Origin: Alistipes muris
GTDB lineage: Bacteria > Bacteroidota > Bacteroidia > Bacteroidales > Rikenellaceae
Direction: 5' to 3'
Assembly: GCF_943193205.1 (NCBI RefSeq)
Contig: NZ_CALPDD010000009.1
Span: 1 to 64,000 of the forward strand
DNA: 64,000 nt
Shown here: piece by piece, positions 35,750 through 44,053 of the stretch
How positions within the stretch are numbered: position 1 is the first letter of the stretch
Layout of the letters: every line of letters starts with the position of its first letter
Program-made: the position numbers and the translations under genes
The notes under the pieces: model-generated
The model's input: only the letters and a program-made list of their open reading frames with translations
The model's database searches: none
Told to the model about the DNA's origin: nothing

Positions 35750-37020
35750 ATGTCGATCCCCAGCTGGAGAGCGAAAAACCAGCGGGAATAGGTGTTCTTG
35801 GCCGCGTGGCTGCGATGGTTGTAGGAGATGTCGGCCTGCACTTTCAGCGCGTGCCCCACGATGTAGCGCGAAACGGCTGCGGTGGTCTGGCTGCGGCGTT
35901 CGTATCCGGCGCGGGCCTGCACTTCGGGACGGGGAAAGAGCATCGAACTGCGCAGGGAGACCTCCCATTTGCGGCGGATGATGTAGCCGGCCTGCGCGTT
36001 GAAGCCCCAGCCCGTATAAATCCAGGTGCGGGCTTCGTCGTCGAAAACAGGGTCGGAGCAGGTCCGGCCCATGAAGTCGGCGCAGAACGAGAATCCCCGG
36101 TATTTGAGCAGGAAATCGGCGTACCAGCTGCCGAAATTGCGGCTTGCGCCGTCGGGCAGGAGATCGCCGCTCTGGCCGTGCGTGCGGACCGCCTTGTGGT
36201 TGTAGGAATAGGCGCCCGCCAGCAGTATCTTGACCTGCTCCTCGTGGGCCAGGTCGCCCTCGAACGATTCGCCCTTCTCCTTGAACCGCCCCAGCGGATA
36301 GAATTCCAGCCGCCTTGTGTAGACCAGCCCGCCGTTGGACGAACGGCCCCAATTGCGCCCCTCGCCCAAGGTGACGGAGCTTTTGGCCGAAAAGGTGAAC
36401 CCGTCGCCGCGGGGCAGGTCGTAGCGGATGAAGATGCCGAAATCGCGGTCGGCGCCGAATTCGCGGTTGACGATGCTGCGGTCGACGAACTGCAGCACGC
36501 CCGACGAGGTGATTTGGGCGCGTCCTGCCTGTATCTTGGTCTGTCCCAGCCCGAAACTCCAGGCCGGAGCCGGGCGGTAGTAGAGTATGGCGTCGCTGAT
36601 GATGTTGGAGTTGCTGCGGGCGTTGGCGGCGTGGCCCGTGAACCCAAGCTGGATGGAGTAAACCAGCTTCGGCGAGTAGACGTATCCGTCGAACTTGACT
36701 TGCAGGCGCTTGATGCGGGCCTCGATTTCGTCCAGCCCGAAACTGCGGTTGAACGAGAGTGCCACAAGGTCCTGCATCCGCAGCCGCATGGTGAGCGAAA
36801 ACCCCTCGCCGGGCGAACGGTAGGTGATGCCCTTGCCGATTTCGAGGGCCCGTTTGGTGGGCACCGGGCCGGAGGTGTGTGCCGATGTCGCGGTCGGCGG
36901 TGCGATTGCGGGATGCGGCGGGGTGTCCGGTACGGTCTCGGGAGCCTGTCCCGCCGCCGTGCCGCAAAACAACCCTAAGCATAGTAATACGGAAACTGTT
37001 TTCCGGAGGTCTGTCTGCAT
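35746..37020 (-). CDS. Outer-membrane porin-like protein (OprO/P-like)
   Basis: The ATG at 37020 begins MQTDLRKTVSVLLCLGLF, a signal peptide ending near TAAGQ. The product has 424 residues. A Pro-rich spacer (residues 25-50) precedes a barrel of amphipathic strands ([42 protein letters not shown]) resembling phosphate-selective porins of the OprO/P group. The substrate is unknown. The open frame continues upstream through the repeats at 37085-37256, but the signal peptide fixes the start. It is convergent with the exonuclease gene, and the stop codons overlap. Confidence 0.83.
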   Translation of the reverse strand: MQTDLRKTVSVLLCLGLFCGTAAGQAPETVPDTPPHPAIAPPTATSAHTSGPVPTKRALEIGKGITYRSPGEGFSLTMRLRMQDLVALSFNRSFGLDEIEARIKRLQVKFDGYVYSPKLVYSIQLGFTGHAANARSNSNIISDAILYYRPAPAWSFGLGQTKIQAGRAQITSSGVLQFVDRSIVNREFGADRDFGIFIRYDLPRGDGFTFSAKSSVTLGEGRNWGRSSNGGLVYTRRLEFYPLGRFKEKGESFEGDLAHEEQVKILLAGAYSYNHKAVRTHGQSGDLLPDGASRNFGSWYADFLLKYRGFSFCADFMGRTCSDPVFDDEARTWIYTGWGFNAQAGYIIRRKWEVSLRSSMLFPRPEVQARAGYERRSQTTAAVSRYIVGHALKVQADISYNHRSHAAKNTYSRWFFALQLGIDI

Positions 37021-37084
37021 GCCGAATCCCGGTGCAATTACTGTGCAGGTTTTGCCGGGGTTCTTGAGCGAGAGGGGTATATTA

Positions 37085-37155
37085 GCGAGAAATATTTGTT
37101 TGCAAGAACGAAATTGACCTCGCTGTGCTCGGTCTTTCTCTTTGCCGCCGTGGGC
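37085..37155. repeat. Direct repeat, copy 1
   Basis: This 71-bp copy starts GCGAGAAATATTTG and ends TTTGCCGCCGTGGGC. It differs from copy 2 by about three positions, one of them a 1-bp indel. Confidence 0.9.
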
Positions 37156-37184
37156 GAAGAACGTACAAGGCTGATTTTTTGTTG

Positions 37185-37256
37185 GCGAGAAATATTTGCT
37201 TGCCGAGAACGAAATTGACCTCGCTGTGCTCGGTCTTTCTCTTTGCCGCCGTGGGC
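37185..37256. repeat. Direct repeat, copy 2
   Basis: This 72-bp near-identical copy starts 100 bp after copy 1 starts. Both contain GACCTCGCTGTGCTCGGTC. Confidence 0.9.
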
Positions 37257-37394
37257 ATCCATGCAAAGAACGGGAGTCGAAGTGCGCAGCACTCGCGGGG
37301 CGACCTATAAAATCGAATATCTCTTCGCCCCGCAACTCGTGTGGTTGTGAGAATCTTGTGAAAAAAACTTGCGATGAGCGCAGCGAATAAAAAA

Positions 37395-37444
37395 TTATCG
37401 GCACCAGCATAGGAAAAGCGATTTTCCTGTGGCTGGGCCGATAA
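37395..37444 (-). terminator. Second long hairpin downstream of tRNA-Ser
   Basis: The outer arms TTATCGGC and GCCGATAA and inner arms GGAAAA and TTTTCC pair. On the minus strand it is followed by TTTTTTA. It may be a backup terminator or part of a small RNA. Confidence 0.6.
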
Positions 37445-37449
37445 AAAAA

Positions 37450-37468
37450 GGCAGAACGAAGTTCTGCC
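37450..37468 (-). terminator. Intrinsic terminator of tRNA-Ser
   Basis: A perfect 8-bp stem GGCAGAAC/GTTCTGCC with a 3-nt loop, followed on the minus strand by seven T. Confidence 0.92.
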
Positions 37469-37489
37469 GTCGCAAGTTTTTAGAATTTG

Positions 37490-37578
37490 CGGAGAGAACG
37501 AGATTCGAACTCGTGGTACGGATTACTCCGTACGTCGGTTTAGCAAACCGGTGGTTTCAGCCACTCACCCATCTCTCC
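37490..37578 (-). tRNA. tRNA-Ser (anticodon GCU)
   Basis: The minus strand folds as a type II tRNA: acceptor arms GGAGAGA and TCTCTCC with discriminator G, D-arm GGTGAGTGGCTGAAACCACC, anticodon loop TTGCTAA with GCT in the centre, a long variable arm (GTACGGAGTAATCCGTAC) and T-arm GAGTTCGAATCTC. It should read AGC and AGU serine codons. The genome continues CAA after the discriminator, so CCA is not fully encoded and must be added. A -7 motif lies 38 bp upstream and a terminator 21 bp downstream. Confidence 0.97.
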
Positions 37579-37616
37579 GGTCACCCCGGGGACATTGCCG
37601 CACCCGAAAAGGTGTG

Positions 37617-37624
37617 CAAATATA
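37617..37624 (-). promoter_or_regulatory. -7 promoter motif for tRNA-Ser
   Basis: TATATTTG on the minus strand, 38 bp before the mature 5' end of the tRNA. Confidence 0.55.
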
Positions 37625-37666
37625 GAATCTTTTTGGCAAACGACCAAGAAATGCCGTCAAAATTTC

Positions 37667-37674
37667 TATATTTG
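37667..37674 (+). promoter_or_regulatory. -7 promoter motif for the first pectin-locus operon
   Basis: TATATTTG, 23 bp before the ATG at 37698. It sits in a block (37653-37681) that resembles 40507-40534 upstream of the GH28 gene. Confidence 0.55.
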
Positions 37675-37697
37675 TCCTGCCTGAAAAGCGGGAAAAG

Positions 37698-39152
37698 ATG
37701 AAAAGAATGTTTCGCAACCTGTTATTGCTATCGGCGGTGGGGGTGGTTCTGCCCCTGCGGGCGCAGCAGCTGGTGTCGGTGCCGGAAGGTCCGGTGGAGT
37801 GCCCCGATACGATGGTAATCCCTCCGAAGCCTCCGGTCGTAAGGCCCCCGGTGCGGGCCGCGGCGGAGCGGCGGTCGCTGGCGGAGATGCTGCGCCGTGC
37901 TGAGACGCAGTTCGGTGTGCGGATTCGCTGCAAGAAGTTTTCGCCCGACACGGTGCGGGTGGCCTTTGCCGATTGGCGTTGGCGCCCCTATTCGCTCGGC
38001 GAGACCCTCGATAACCTGCTGGACCCGCTCGACCTGGTGTGGAGCGGCGACAGGAAGATTACGGTCCAGCCCTACGAATATTATCGCCGCACTCCGGCCG
38101 ACGGCGCGAAACTGCTGGCGTGGCTTTCGGCGCAGTATGCCGACCGGGAGCAGTGGGAGCGGCGCAGGGATGTTTTGCTCGCCGACGCGAAAAAGGCGCT
38201 GGCGCTCGAACCTTTCGTCCGGGGGCTTGTTGCGGAGCCCGACGTGCGGCTGGGGCGGAAAGTCCGTCACGACGGCTATACAACCCAGAATTATGCGCTC
38301 GAAACCTTGCCGGGGCTTTATGTCTGCGGTACCGTCTATGCACCGACGGGCGGTAAAAGGCATCCGCTTGTCGTCTCGCCTGCGGGTCATTGGGAGGGCG
38401 GCCGCTATCGTCCCGACCAGCAGCTGCGCATGGCGACTTTCGCCCGCATGGGGGCTGTGGCGGTCGACATGGATATTGTCGGCTGGGGGGATTCGGAGCG
38501 TCAGATCGGCCGCGATGCCCATACGGCGCCTTATGCCATGCAGCTGCAGGTGCTGTGGTCGAAAGCCGTGACGGATTGGCTCGTGGCCTCGCGCCGCGAC
38601 ATAGATACGGCCCGCATGGCCGCCACGGGCGGTTCCGGCGGAGCTACGCATGCGTTGCTGCTGGCATTGGCCGACGGCCGTTTTGCCGCCTTGGCGCCCG
38701 TGGTGCACCTCGTGTCGCACTTCGACGGCGGATGCCCGTGCGAAAGCGGCCGTCCGGTGACGCTGGCCGGGGGCGGGAGCTGCACGCCCGAACTGCTGGC
38801 GGCGGCGATGGCTCCGCGCCCTGTGCTGACGGTGAGCGACGGCGGCGACTGGACAGCGACCTACCCGGAGCTGGAATATCCTTTCCTGCGCCGGATATGG
38901 GAATTTTACGGGGCGGGGGAGCAGGTGCGCAACGTGCACTTGCCCGACGAACGCCACGACTACGGCCCGAATAAACGCCGGGCGGTCTATGAATTTTTCG
39001 CCGACGCGCTGGGGCTCGACCTTTCGCAGGCCGACGAATCGCGCGTGGAGCTCCTGCCCGAAGCGGCACTGCAAAGTTTCGCCGACGGTCTGCCTGCCGG
39101 GGCGATCCGTTCCTGCGAAGAACTGAATCGAATAATCAACAATCTACGATAG
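37698..39152 (+). CDS. Secreted alpha/beta-hydrolase (acetyl-esterase-like) with N-terminal STN-like domain
   Basis: This 484-residue exported protein starts MKRMFRNLLLLSAVGVVLP with a cleavage site near LRAQ. Residues 55-130 (SLAEMLRRAETQFGVRIRCK, SLGETLDNLLDPLDLVWSGD, KITVQPYEYY) look like an STN domain, normally found in secretins and TonB receptors. The remainder is an alpha/beta-hydrolase: a Pro-Ala-Gly-His turn (VVSPAGHWEGG), the nucleophile elbow ATGGSGGATHALLL near residue 313, and a late His in DERHDYGPN. It probably de-acetylates pectin or attached glycans in the periplasm; the substrate is inferred from its neighbours. It is followed after 1 bp by the DUF4861 gene. Confidence 0.82.
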   Translation: MKRMFRNLLLLSAVGVVLPLRAQQLVSVPEGPVECPDTMVIPPKPPVVRPPVRAAAERRSLAEMLRRAETQFGVRIRCKKFSPDTVRVAFADWRWRPYSLGETLDNLLDPLDLVWSGDRKITVQPYEYYRRTPADGAKLLAWLSAQYADREQWERRRDVLLADAKKALALEPFVRGLVAEPDVRLGRKVRHDGYTTQNYALETLPGLYVCGTVYAPTGGKRHPLVVSPAGHWEGGRYRPDQQLRMATFARMGAVAVDMDIVGWGDSERQIGRDAHTAPYAMQLQVLWSKAVTDWLVASRRDIDTARMAATGGSGGATHALLLALADGRFAALAPVVHLVSHFDGGCPCESGRPVTLAGGGSCTPELLAAAMAPRPVLTVSDGGDWTATYPELEYPFLRRIWEFYGAGEQVRNVHLPDERHDYGPNKRRAVYEFFADALGLDLSQADESRVELLPEAALQSFADGLPAGAIRSCEELNRIINNLR

Positions 39153-39153
39153 T

Positions 39154-40443
39154 ATGAAATCTCTTTTTCTGTTGTTGGCGGCGTGCGCCGTGTTCGGTGC
39201 TGCGGAAGCCAAGACCGTAAGCGTGCATTACCGCCTTTCGGCCCCCTACGGCGGCGGCTCGACGTGGGCCGTGGTGCGCGATATTCCGGCCAATGTCCAG
39301 GGGGCGACGGTCTACATGCCCAAGACGACCTACGAGGGCGAGTACGTCTATTCTCCGGCCGAAATCGTGGAGGTGCCCTCGCAGCTGGACGACCTGGACG
39401 GCGACGGCCGTTTCGACGAACTGGTTTTTGCGGTCGGGCTCAATTGTGACGAGCCTGTGGAGGCTTGGGTCGAGTATTCGACTGAGCCGGTCTTGCACGA
39501 TTACAAGCCGTTGGTCAACGCGCAGATGTGGTGGAAGAATCCCGACAAGACGCTTACGGAGAAGTCGCAGCTTGCCTCGGACAAGGACGACATGTACCAT
39601 AAGCTCCACCACCACGGCCCGGCCTTTGAATCCGAATATGCCGCCTACCGCATCTATTTCGACAAGAAGCAGAGCATCGACACCTACGGCAAGAAGCGTC
39701 CGGGGCTGGAACTGCGCGAAACAATGTGGTATCCGACCGACGAGCAGCTCGCGGCGGGCTGCGGCCACGACAATCTGCGTGTCTTCGGAACGGTGTCGGT
39801 GGGGGCGCTCAAGGGCTGGAATCCCGAGAAGCGCCGCATGGAGCATATCGTCGGCATGCGCCGCCGCGAAGCGACCATCCGTGCCTACGGCCCTCTGCGC
39901 ACGGTGGTCGACATGCGGGTCGAGGGCTGGAACTACGGCGGCCGCGAAATCGACATGACGTCGCGCTACATTCTCTACGGCGACGGTTCGGTCGTCAAGG
40001 CCGAAAACTACATTTCGGGTGCGTGCGCCGATTCGCTGGAGTTCACTACGGGAATCATGAAGATGCGCGACAACCGGACGGCGGTTTGGTATAATCGCGA
40101 GGGAGCGTACATGTATCCGGATTGCTGGACGATGCAGAGCGTCGGATGCGACTACCCCGAAAACGACACGCTCCGCTGGGAGCGCGAAACGGTGGGGCTG
40201 GCCTTGTGGGTTCCGGCCCGGCATGTGGTGTCGCAGACCGACGATTCGCGCAACTACCTCTTTCAGGTGCGGCCCGTGGAGGGGCGCATCGACTATTGGT
40301 TCGTCATGGGGTGGCGCAAGAGCGAGGAGAACGGTTTGGCCGATGACTTCGAGACGACGTTCGGGGTCAACTACACTTCGTTCGAGTTTCCGATTCCGGG
40401 CAACTATCCCTATGCCGAAGTGATCGTCGAGCGGCTCGAATAG
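39154..40443 (+). CDS. DUF4861 family secreted protein
   Basis: This 429-residue protein begins MKSLFLLLAACAVFGAAEA, a signal peptide. The mature part matches DUF4861 in pattern: EVPSQLDDLDGDGRFDELVFAV, MWWKNPDKTLTEKSQLASDK, DDMYHKLHHHGPAFESEYAAYR and the late TFGVNYTSFEFPIPGNYPY. The family occurs beside GH28, GH105 and pectin esterases in Bacteroidota and is suspected to act on pectic oligosaccharides, but I know of no assigned reaction. Many His and Asp near residues 140-155 could form an active site. It is cotranscribed with the esterase gene. Confidence 0.85.
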   Translation: MKSLFLLLAACAVFGAAEAKTVSVHYRLSAPYGGGSTWAVVRDIPANVQGATVYMPKTTYEGEYVYSPAEIVEVPSQLDDLDGDGRFDELVFAVGLNCDEPVEAWVEYSTEPVLHDYKPLVNAQMWWKNPDKTLTEKSQLASDKDDMYHKLHHHGPAFESEYAAYRIYFDKKQSIDTYGKKRPGLELRETMWYPTDEQLAAGCGHDNLRVFGTVSVGALKGWNPEKRRMEHIVGMRRREATIRAYGPLRTVVDMRVEGWNYGGREIDMTSRYILYGDGSVVKAENYISGACADSLEFTTGIMKMRDNRTAVWYNREGAYMYPDCWTMQSVGCDYPENDTLRWERETVGLALWVPARHVVSQTDDSRNYLFQVRPVEGRIDYWFVMGWRKSEENGLADDFETTFGVNYTSFEFPIPGNYPYAEVIVERLE

Positions 40444-40543
40444 CCCTCTTGCGGGCTGTGGCGAGGGAAAAGGCGAAAGGCCGCATCGGTGAAAAGTCCG
40501 TGTTTTGCGTCAAAAATTCCTATTGCGTCCTGCCGCCTTTGCG

Positions 40544-40551
40544 TACATTTG
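40544..40551 (+). promoter_or_regulatory. -7 promoter motif for the GH28 gene
   Basis: TACATTTG matches the consensus and is 51 bp upstream of the GH28 ATG at 40603. Confidence 0.5.
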
Positions 40552-40602
40552 TACAACAAGCCGACGAAACGATTACGAATCCATAAAATCTACCTTATTA
40601 TT

Positions 40603-42273
40603 ATGAATCTGAAACATCTGTTGATGCTTCCGGCAGCTGCGGCCCTCGCCGCCGGCTGCTGCTCGTCCGGTGCCCGGAGCGGTTCCCTGCCTGCGGAGAT
40701 GCCTTTCGAGATGCCTGCCGTCGTGCAGCCTGCCATCCCGGCGCGTTCGGTGAGCGTGGCCGATTTCGGCGCTTCGGGCGACGCCCATACGCTTGCGACC
40801 GGGGCCTTTGCGGCCGCCATCGACGCCCTCGCGGAGCAGGGCGGCGGCCGCGTGGTGGTTCCGGCGGGCGTGTGGTACACGGGACCCATCGTGCTGAAAG
40901 ACAAGATAGAGCTGCACCTGGAGCAGAACTCCATGATTGTGTTCAGCGATGACAAGTCGCTCTATCCGCTTGTGCAGATTACTTTCGAGGGGCTCAATAC
41001 GTGGCGCTGCCAGTCGCCCATTTCGGCCACCCATGCCAAGAATATCGCCATTACCGGCTTCGGCGTCATCGACGGCAACGGCGACGCGTGGCGCGCCGTG
41101 AAACGCGGCAAGCTCACCGCCGGGCAGTGGAACGCCAAGGTCAGGAGCGGCGGCATCGTCTCCGAGGACGGCAATACGTGGTATCCGTCGGAGAGTTTCC
41201 GCTTCGGCGCGACGTCGGGTTCGGACCAGAACGTCTCGACCTGGGCCCGCACGCGCGAGGACTTCGAGAAGATGAAGGACTTCCTGCGTCCGGTGCTGGT
41301 GGCGTTCCACCACTGCGAGAACGTGCTGCTCGAAGGGGTGACCTTTCAGAATTCGCCCTGCTGGCATATCCATCCGGCCATGTGCACCAATCTGACGGTG
41401 CGCAACATTACGGTCCGCTGTCCGGACTATGCGCAGAACGGCGACGGCATCGACATCGAATCGTGCAAGAACGTGGTGCTGACGGGTTCGCGCTTCGACG
41501 TGGGCGACGACGGCATCTGCATCAAGAGCGGCAAAGACAAGGCCGGGCGCGACCGCGGCATTCCGTGCGAGAACATCTATGTGAACGACTGCATCGTTTT
41601 CCACGGCCATGGCGGTTTCGTGGTGGGCAGCGAGATGTCGGGCGGCGTGAAGAACGTGCTGGTTTCCGACTGCACGTTCTCGGGCACGGACGTGGGACTG
41701 CGTTTCAAGTCGACGCGCGGCCGCGGCGGAGTGGTCGAGAACATCCATATCCGCAACATCGCCATGAACAACATTTTGCAGGACGCCCTGCTGTTCGACC
41801 TTTTCTACGGGGGCAAGTCGGCGTCGGAAGCCGCCGAAGAGGGCGGCGAGCCGACCGACATGGCGCTCAGACCTGCGGACGAGACGACCCCCGCGTTCCG
41901 CAACATCCATATCCGGGACGTGTGGTGCCGCGGTGCCCGTCGGGCCATGTATTTCAACGGGCTGCCCGAGATGAACGTCGAGCAGGTCGTGGTCGAGAAT
42001 GCGTGGATGCAGGCCCGGACCGGCGCCCAGATTTGCGAGTCGACCGACGTCGTGCTGCGCAACGTGACGGTGGTGCCCGAGAAAGGTGCTGCGTTGATTC
42101 TCAATAATGTAAAGGATTTCCGGGCCGAGGATTTCTCCTGCCCCGCCGGGCTGAAATGCGCGCTGACCGTGACCGGAAGCCGCAACCGCAATGTGCGGGT
42201 TGCTTCGGAGGAGATCGACGCCGCCAATGCCTGCCTTTCTGCCAGGGCTGCGGCTGCCGTGACCATCGAATAG
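40603..42273 (+). CDS. GH28 polygalacturonase-like glycosidase, lipoprotein
   Basis: The ATG at 40603 begins a lipoprotein signal (MNLKHLLMLPAAAALAAG then Cys19); an earlier in-frame ATG at 40489 would bury it. The 556-residue product is a right-handed beta-helix of family GH28 that hydrolyses galacturonan. Active-site signatures are QNGDGIDIESCKNVVLTGS with its Asp, DVGDDGICIKSGKD with an Asp pair, and the HGGFVVGSEMSGGVKNV segment with its His. The entrance strand SVADFGASGDAHTLATGAF is also typical. It acts in the periplasm or at the outer membrane. Confidence 0.95.
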   Translation: MNLKHLLMLPAAAALAAGCCSSGARSGSLPAEMPFEMPAVVQPAIPARSVSVADFGASGDAHTLATGAFAAAIDALAEQGGGRVVVPAGVWYTGPIVLKDKIELHLEQNSMIVFSDDKSLYPLVQITFEGLNTWRCQSPISATHAKNIAITGFGVIDGNGDAWRAVKRGKLTAGQWNAKVRSGGIVSEDGNTWYPSESFRFGATSGSDQNVSTWARTREDFEKMKDFLRPVLVAFHHCENVLLEGVTFQNSPCWHIHPAMCTNLTVRNITVRCPDYAQNGDGIDIESCKNVVLTGSRFDVGDDGICIKSGKDKAGRDRGIPCENIYVNDCIVFHGHGGFVVGSEMSGGVKNVLVSDCTFSGTDVGLRFKSTRGRGGVVENIHIRNIAMNNILQDALLFDLFYGGKSASEAAEEGGEPTDMALRPADETTPAFRNIHIRDVWCRGARRAMYFNGLPEMNVEQVVVENAWMQARTGAQICESTDVVLRNVTVVPEKGAALILNNVKDFRAEDFSCPAGLKCALTVTGSRNRNVRVASEEIDAANACLSARAAAAVTIE

Positions 42274-42324
42274 CGGCCGTTTCGGCTTTGCGGCCGAAGC
42301 ACCCGAACGAAGATAAATAAGCAA

Positions 42325-42352
42325 GACGAGTGAGGGGGCTCCCTCACTCGTC
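42325..42352 (+). other. Strong hairpin between the GH28 and CE12-CE8 genes
   Basis: A 12-bp perfect stem (GACGAGTGAGGG with CCCTCACTCGTC) and a 4-nt loop, 17 bp before the next ATG. There is no T run, so mRNA processing or attenuation is more likely than termination. Confidence 0.6.
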
Positions 42353-42369
42353 GTATAACCGTTCCAACC

Positions 42370-44034
42370 ATGAAATTGAAACATATCCTGCCGATCCTGC
42401 TGTTCGTCTGCGCGGTGCAGGGCGCCGGAGCGGCGGAAGCCGTGGCCGATACGCTGCGCGTCTACCTCGTCGGCGATTCGACGTGCGCCACCAAGAAGCT
42501 CGACAAGCAGAACCCCGAACGCGGGTGGGGCCACATGTTCCAGCCGCTGTTCGACGAAGCGGTAGTCGTCGAGAACCACGCCACCAACGGCCGTTCGACC
42601 AAGTCGTTCCGCGCCGAGGGGCGGTGGGCGCGCGTCTGCGACAGGCTGCGACCGGGCGATTACGTATTCATCCAGTTCGGTCACAACGACCAGAAAATCA
42701 ATGATTCGACGCGCTATTCGACGCCTGCGCAATATGCCGAAAACCTGCGGCGCTATGTGCACGAAGCGCGTGCGAAAGGGGCGACGCCCGTGCTGCTGAC
42801 GCCGATTGTCCGCCGCCATTTCGTCGACGGCGTGCTGACCGACACCCACACCGATTATCCCGATGCGATGCGCCGGGTGGCTGCCGAGGAGGGCGTTGTG
42901 CTGATCGACATGGAGCCCGCGACCCGTGAGTGGGTGGCTTCGTTGGGCGACGAGGCGTCGAAAGCGTATTACATGTGGGTGGCGCCGGGCCGCTGTCCGC
43001 TCTATCCCGACGGACGGCAGGACGATACCCATCTGAATGTCCGCGGCGCGCACGAGGTTGCGCGCATGGTGGCCGAGCGCCTTTGTGAGCAGCTCCCCGA
43101 GCTGGGGCAGCACTATCGTCCGGCCGATTTCGTGGTCGCCAAGGACGGTTCGGGCGACTTCTTCACCGTGGGCGAAGCCGTTGCCGCCATTCCCGATTAC
43201 TGCGGCGCGAAAACCCGCATCGTCGTTTGCGGGGGGCTTTACCGCGAGAAGATAGCCATCCCTGCGTCCAAACGCAACGTGGTGCTTGAAGGGCGCGGCG
43301 ATGCGACGGTTTCGTGGGGCGCCTATGCCTCGCAGACCGGGCCTACGGGCCATCCGACCGGCACTTCCGGTTCGTCGACCGTCTACTTCGGCGGCGACGG
43401 CTGGGAGGTGCGCAGCCTGACGTTCGGGAACACGGCCGGACGCGTCGGGCAGGCGGTGGCGGTGCAGTGCCTGGGTACCGGACTGCATTTTTACAACTGC
43501 CGTTTCCTCGGTAACCAGGATACGCTCTACCTCCACGGCCGGGGTAACTGCGACGGCAAGGAGGTCGACGACAATTCGGTCTGCATCTTCGAGGATTGCT
43601 ACGTGGAGGGGACGACCGACTTCATCTTCGGCTCGGCCGCGGCGCTGTTCGTCCGGTGCGAAATCCGCTCCAAGGCCGATTCCTACATAACGGCCGCTTC
43701 GACCTGCATGGGGCAGTCCGCGGGTTTCGTCTTCCTGCAATGCAGGCTCACGGCCGACGAGGGGGTGGATGCCTGCTACTTGGGCCGCCCGTGGCGCGAC
43801 CATGCGCAGACCTGCTTTCTGTCCTGCGAATTGGGCGCCCATATCCGGCCTGCCGGGTGGCACGACTGGAACAAGCCTCACGCCCGCAAGACGGTGCGCT
43901 ACGGAGAATTCGGCTGCACGGGCCCCGGCGCTTCGGCGGCCGGACGGGTGAAGTGGGCGCGGAAAATGAACTCCGGCGATGCCGCCGAAGCTCTCCGCTT
44001 CTTCGGGCTGCCGGACGGGTTCGCCCGGCGATAA
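42370..44034 (+). CDS. Bifunctional pectin esterase: CE12 acetylesterase fused to CE8 methylesterase
   Basis: This 554-residue exported protein begins MKLKHILPILLFVCAVQGAG. Residues 30-250 are an SGNH-type acetylesterase of family CE12: VYLVGDSTCATKK (nucleophile Ser), NHATNGRSTKSF, QFGHNDQKIND and DDTHLNVRGAHEVA (Asp and His). Residues 255-540 are a CE8 pectin methylesterase beta-helix: VVAKDGSGDFFTVGEAV, YREKIAIPASK, FLGNQDTLYLHGRG, EGTTDFIFGSAAALF (catalytic Asp) and YLGRPWRDHAQT (Arg). One chain thus removes both acetyl and methyl esters from pectin. It ends 19 bp before the hybrid regulator gene. Confidence 0.95.
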   Translation: MKLKHILPILLFVCAVQGAGAAEAVADTLRVYLVGDSTCATKKLDKQNPERGWGHMFQPLFDEAVVVENHATNGRSTKSFRAEGRWARVCDRLRPGDYVFIQFGHNDQKINDSTRYSTPAQYAENLRRYVHEARAKGATPVLLTPIVRRHFVDGVLTDTHTDYPDAMRRVAAEEGVVLIDMEPATREWVASLGDEASKAYYMWVAPGRCPLYPDGRQDDTHLNVRGAHEVARMVAERLCEQLPELGQHYRPADFVVAKDGSGDFFTVGEAVAAIPDYCGAKTRIVVCGGLYREKIAIPASKRNVVLEGRGDATVSWGAYASQTGPTGHPTGTSGSSTVYFGGDGWEVRSLTFGNTAGRVGQAVAVQCLGTGLHFYNCRFLGNQDTLYLHGRGNCDGKEVDDNSVCIFEDCYVEGTTDFIFGSAAALFVRCEIRSKADSYITAASTCMGQSAGFVFLQCRLTADEGVDACYLGRPWRDHAQTCFLSCELGAHIRPAGWHDWNKPHARKTVRYGEFGCTGPGASAAGRVKWARKMNSGDAAEALRFFGLPDGFARR

Positions 44035-44040
44035 ATTTCG

Positions 44041-44048
44041 TAATTTTG
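44041..44048 (+). promoter_or_regulatory. -7 promoter motif immediately before the hybrid regulator ATG
   Basis: TAATTTTG ends 5 bp before the ATG at 44054, which would give a leaderless or nearly leaderless mRNA. Confidence 0.45.
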
Positions 44049-44053
44049 CAACG

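Larger units (their letters stand above)
37021..37489. other. Gene-free stretch with direct repeats and hairpins
   Basis: No convincing gene is seen. The stretch holds two direct repeats of about 71 bp (37085-37155 and 37185-37256), a hairpin with 9-bp arms GCGGGGCGA/TCGCCCCGC (37295-37333), and two hairpins at 37395-37444 and 37450-37468 that follow the tRNA on the minus strand. Confidence 0.7.

Noticed and set aside
37085..37256. CRISPR array
   Set aside because: There are only two repeats of about 71 bp with a 29-bp gap, far longer than CRISPR repeats, and no cas gene is nearby.
37490..37578. Integration site of a mobile element at tRNA-Ser
   Set aside because: No integrase, direct copy of the tRNA 3' end or other mobile gene is visible in the window.
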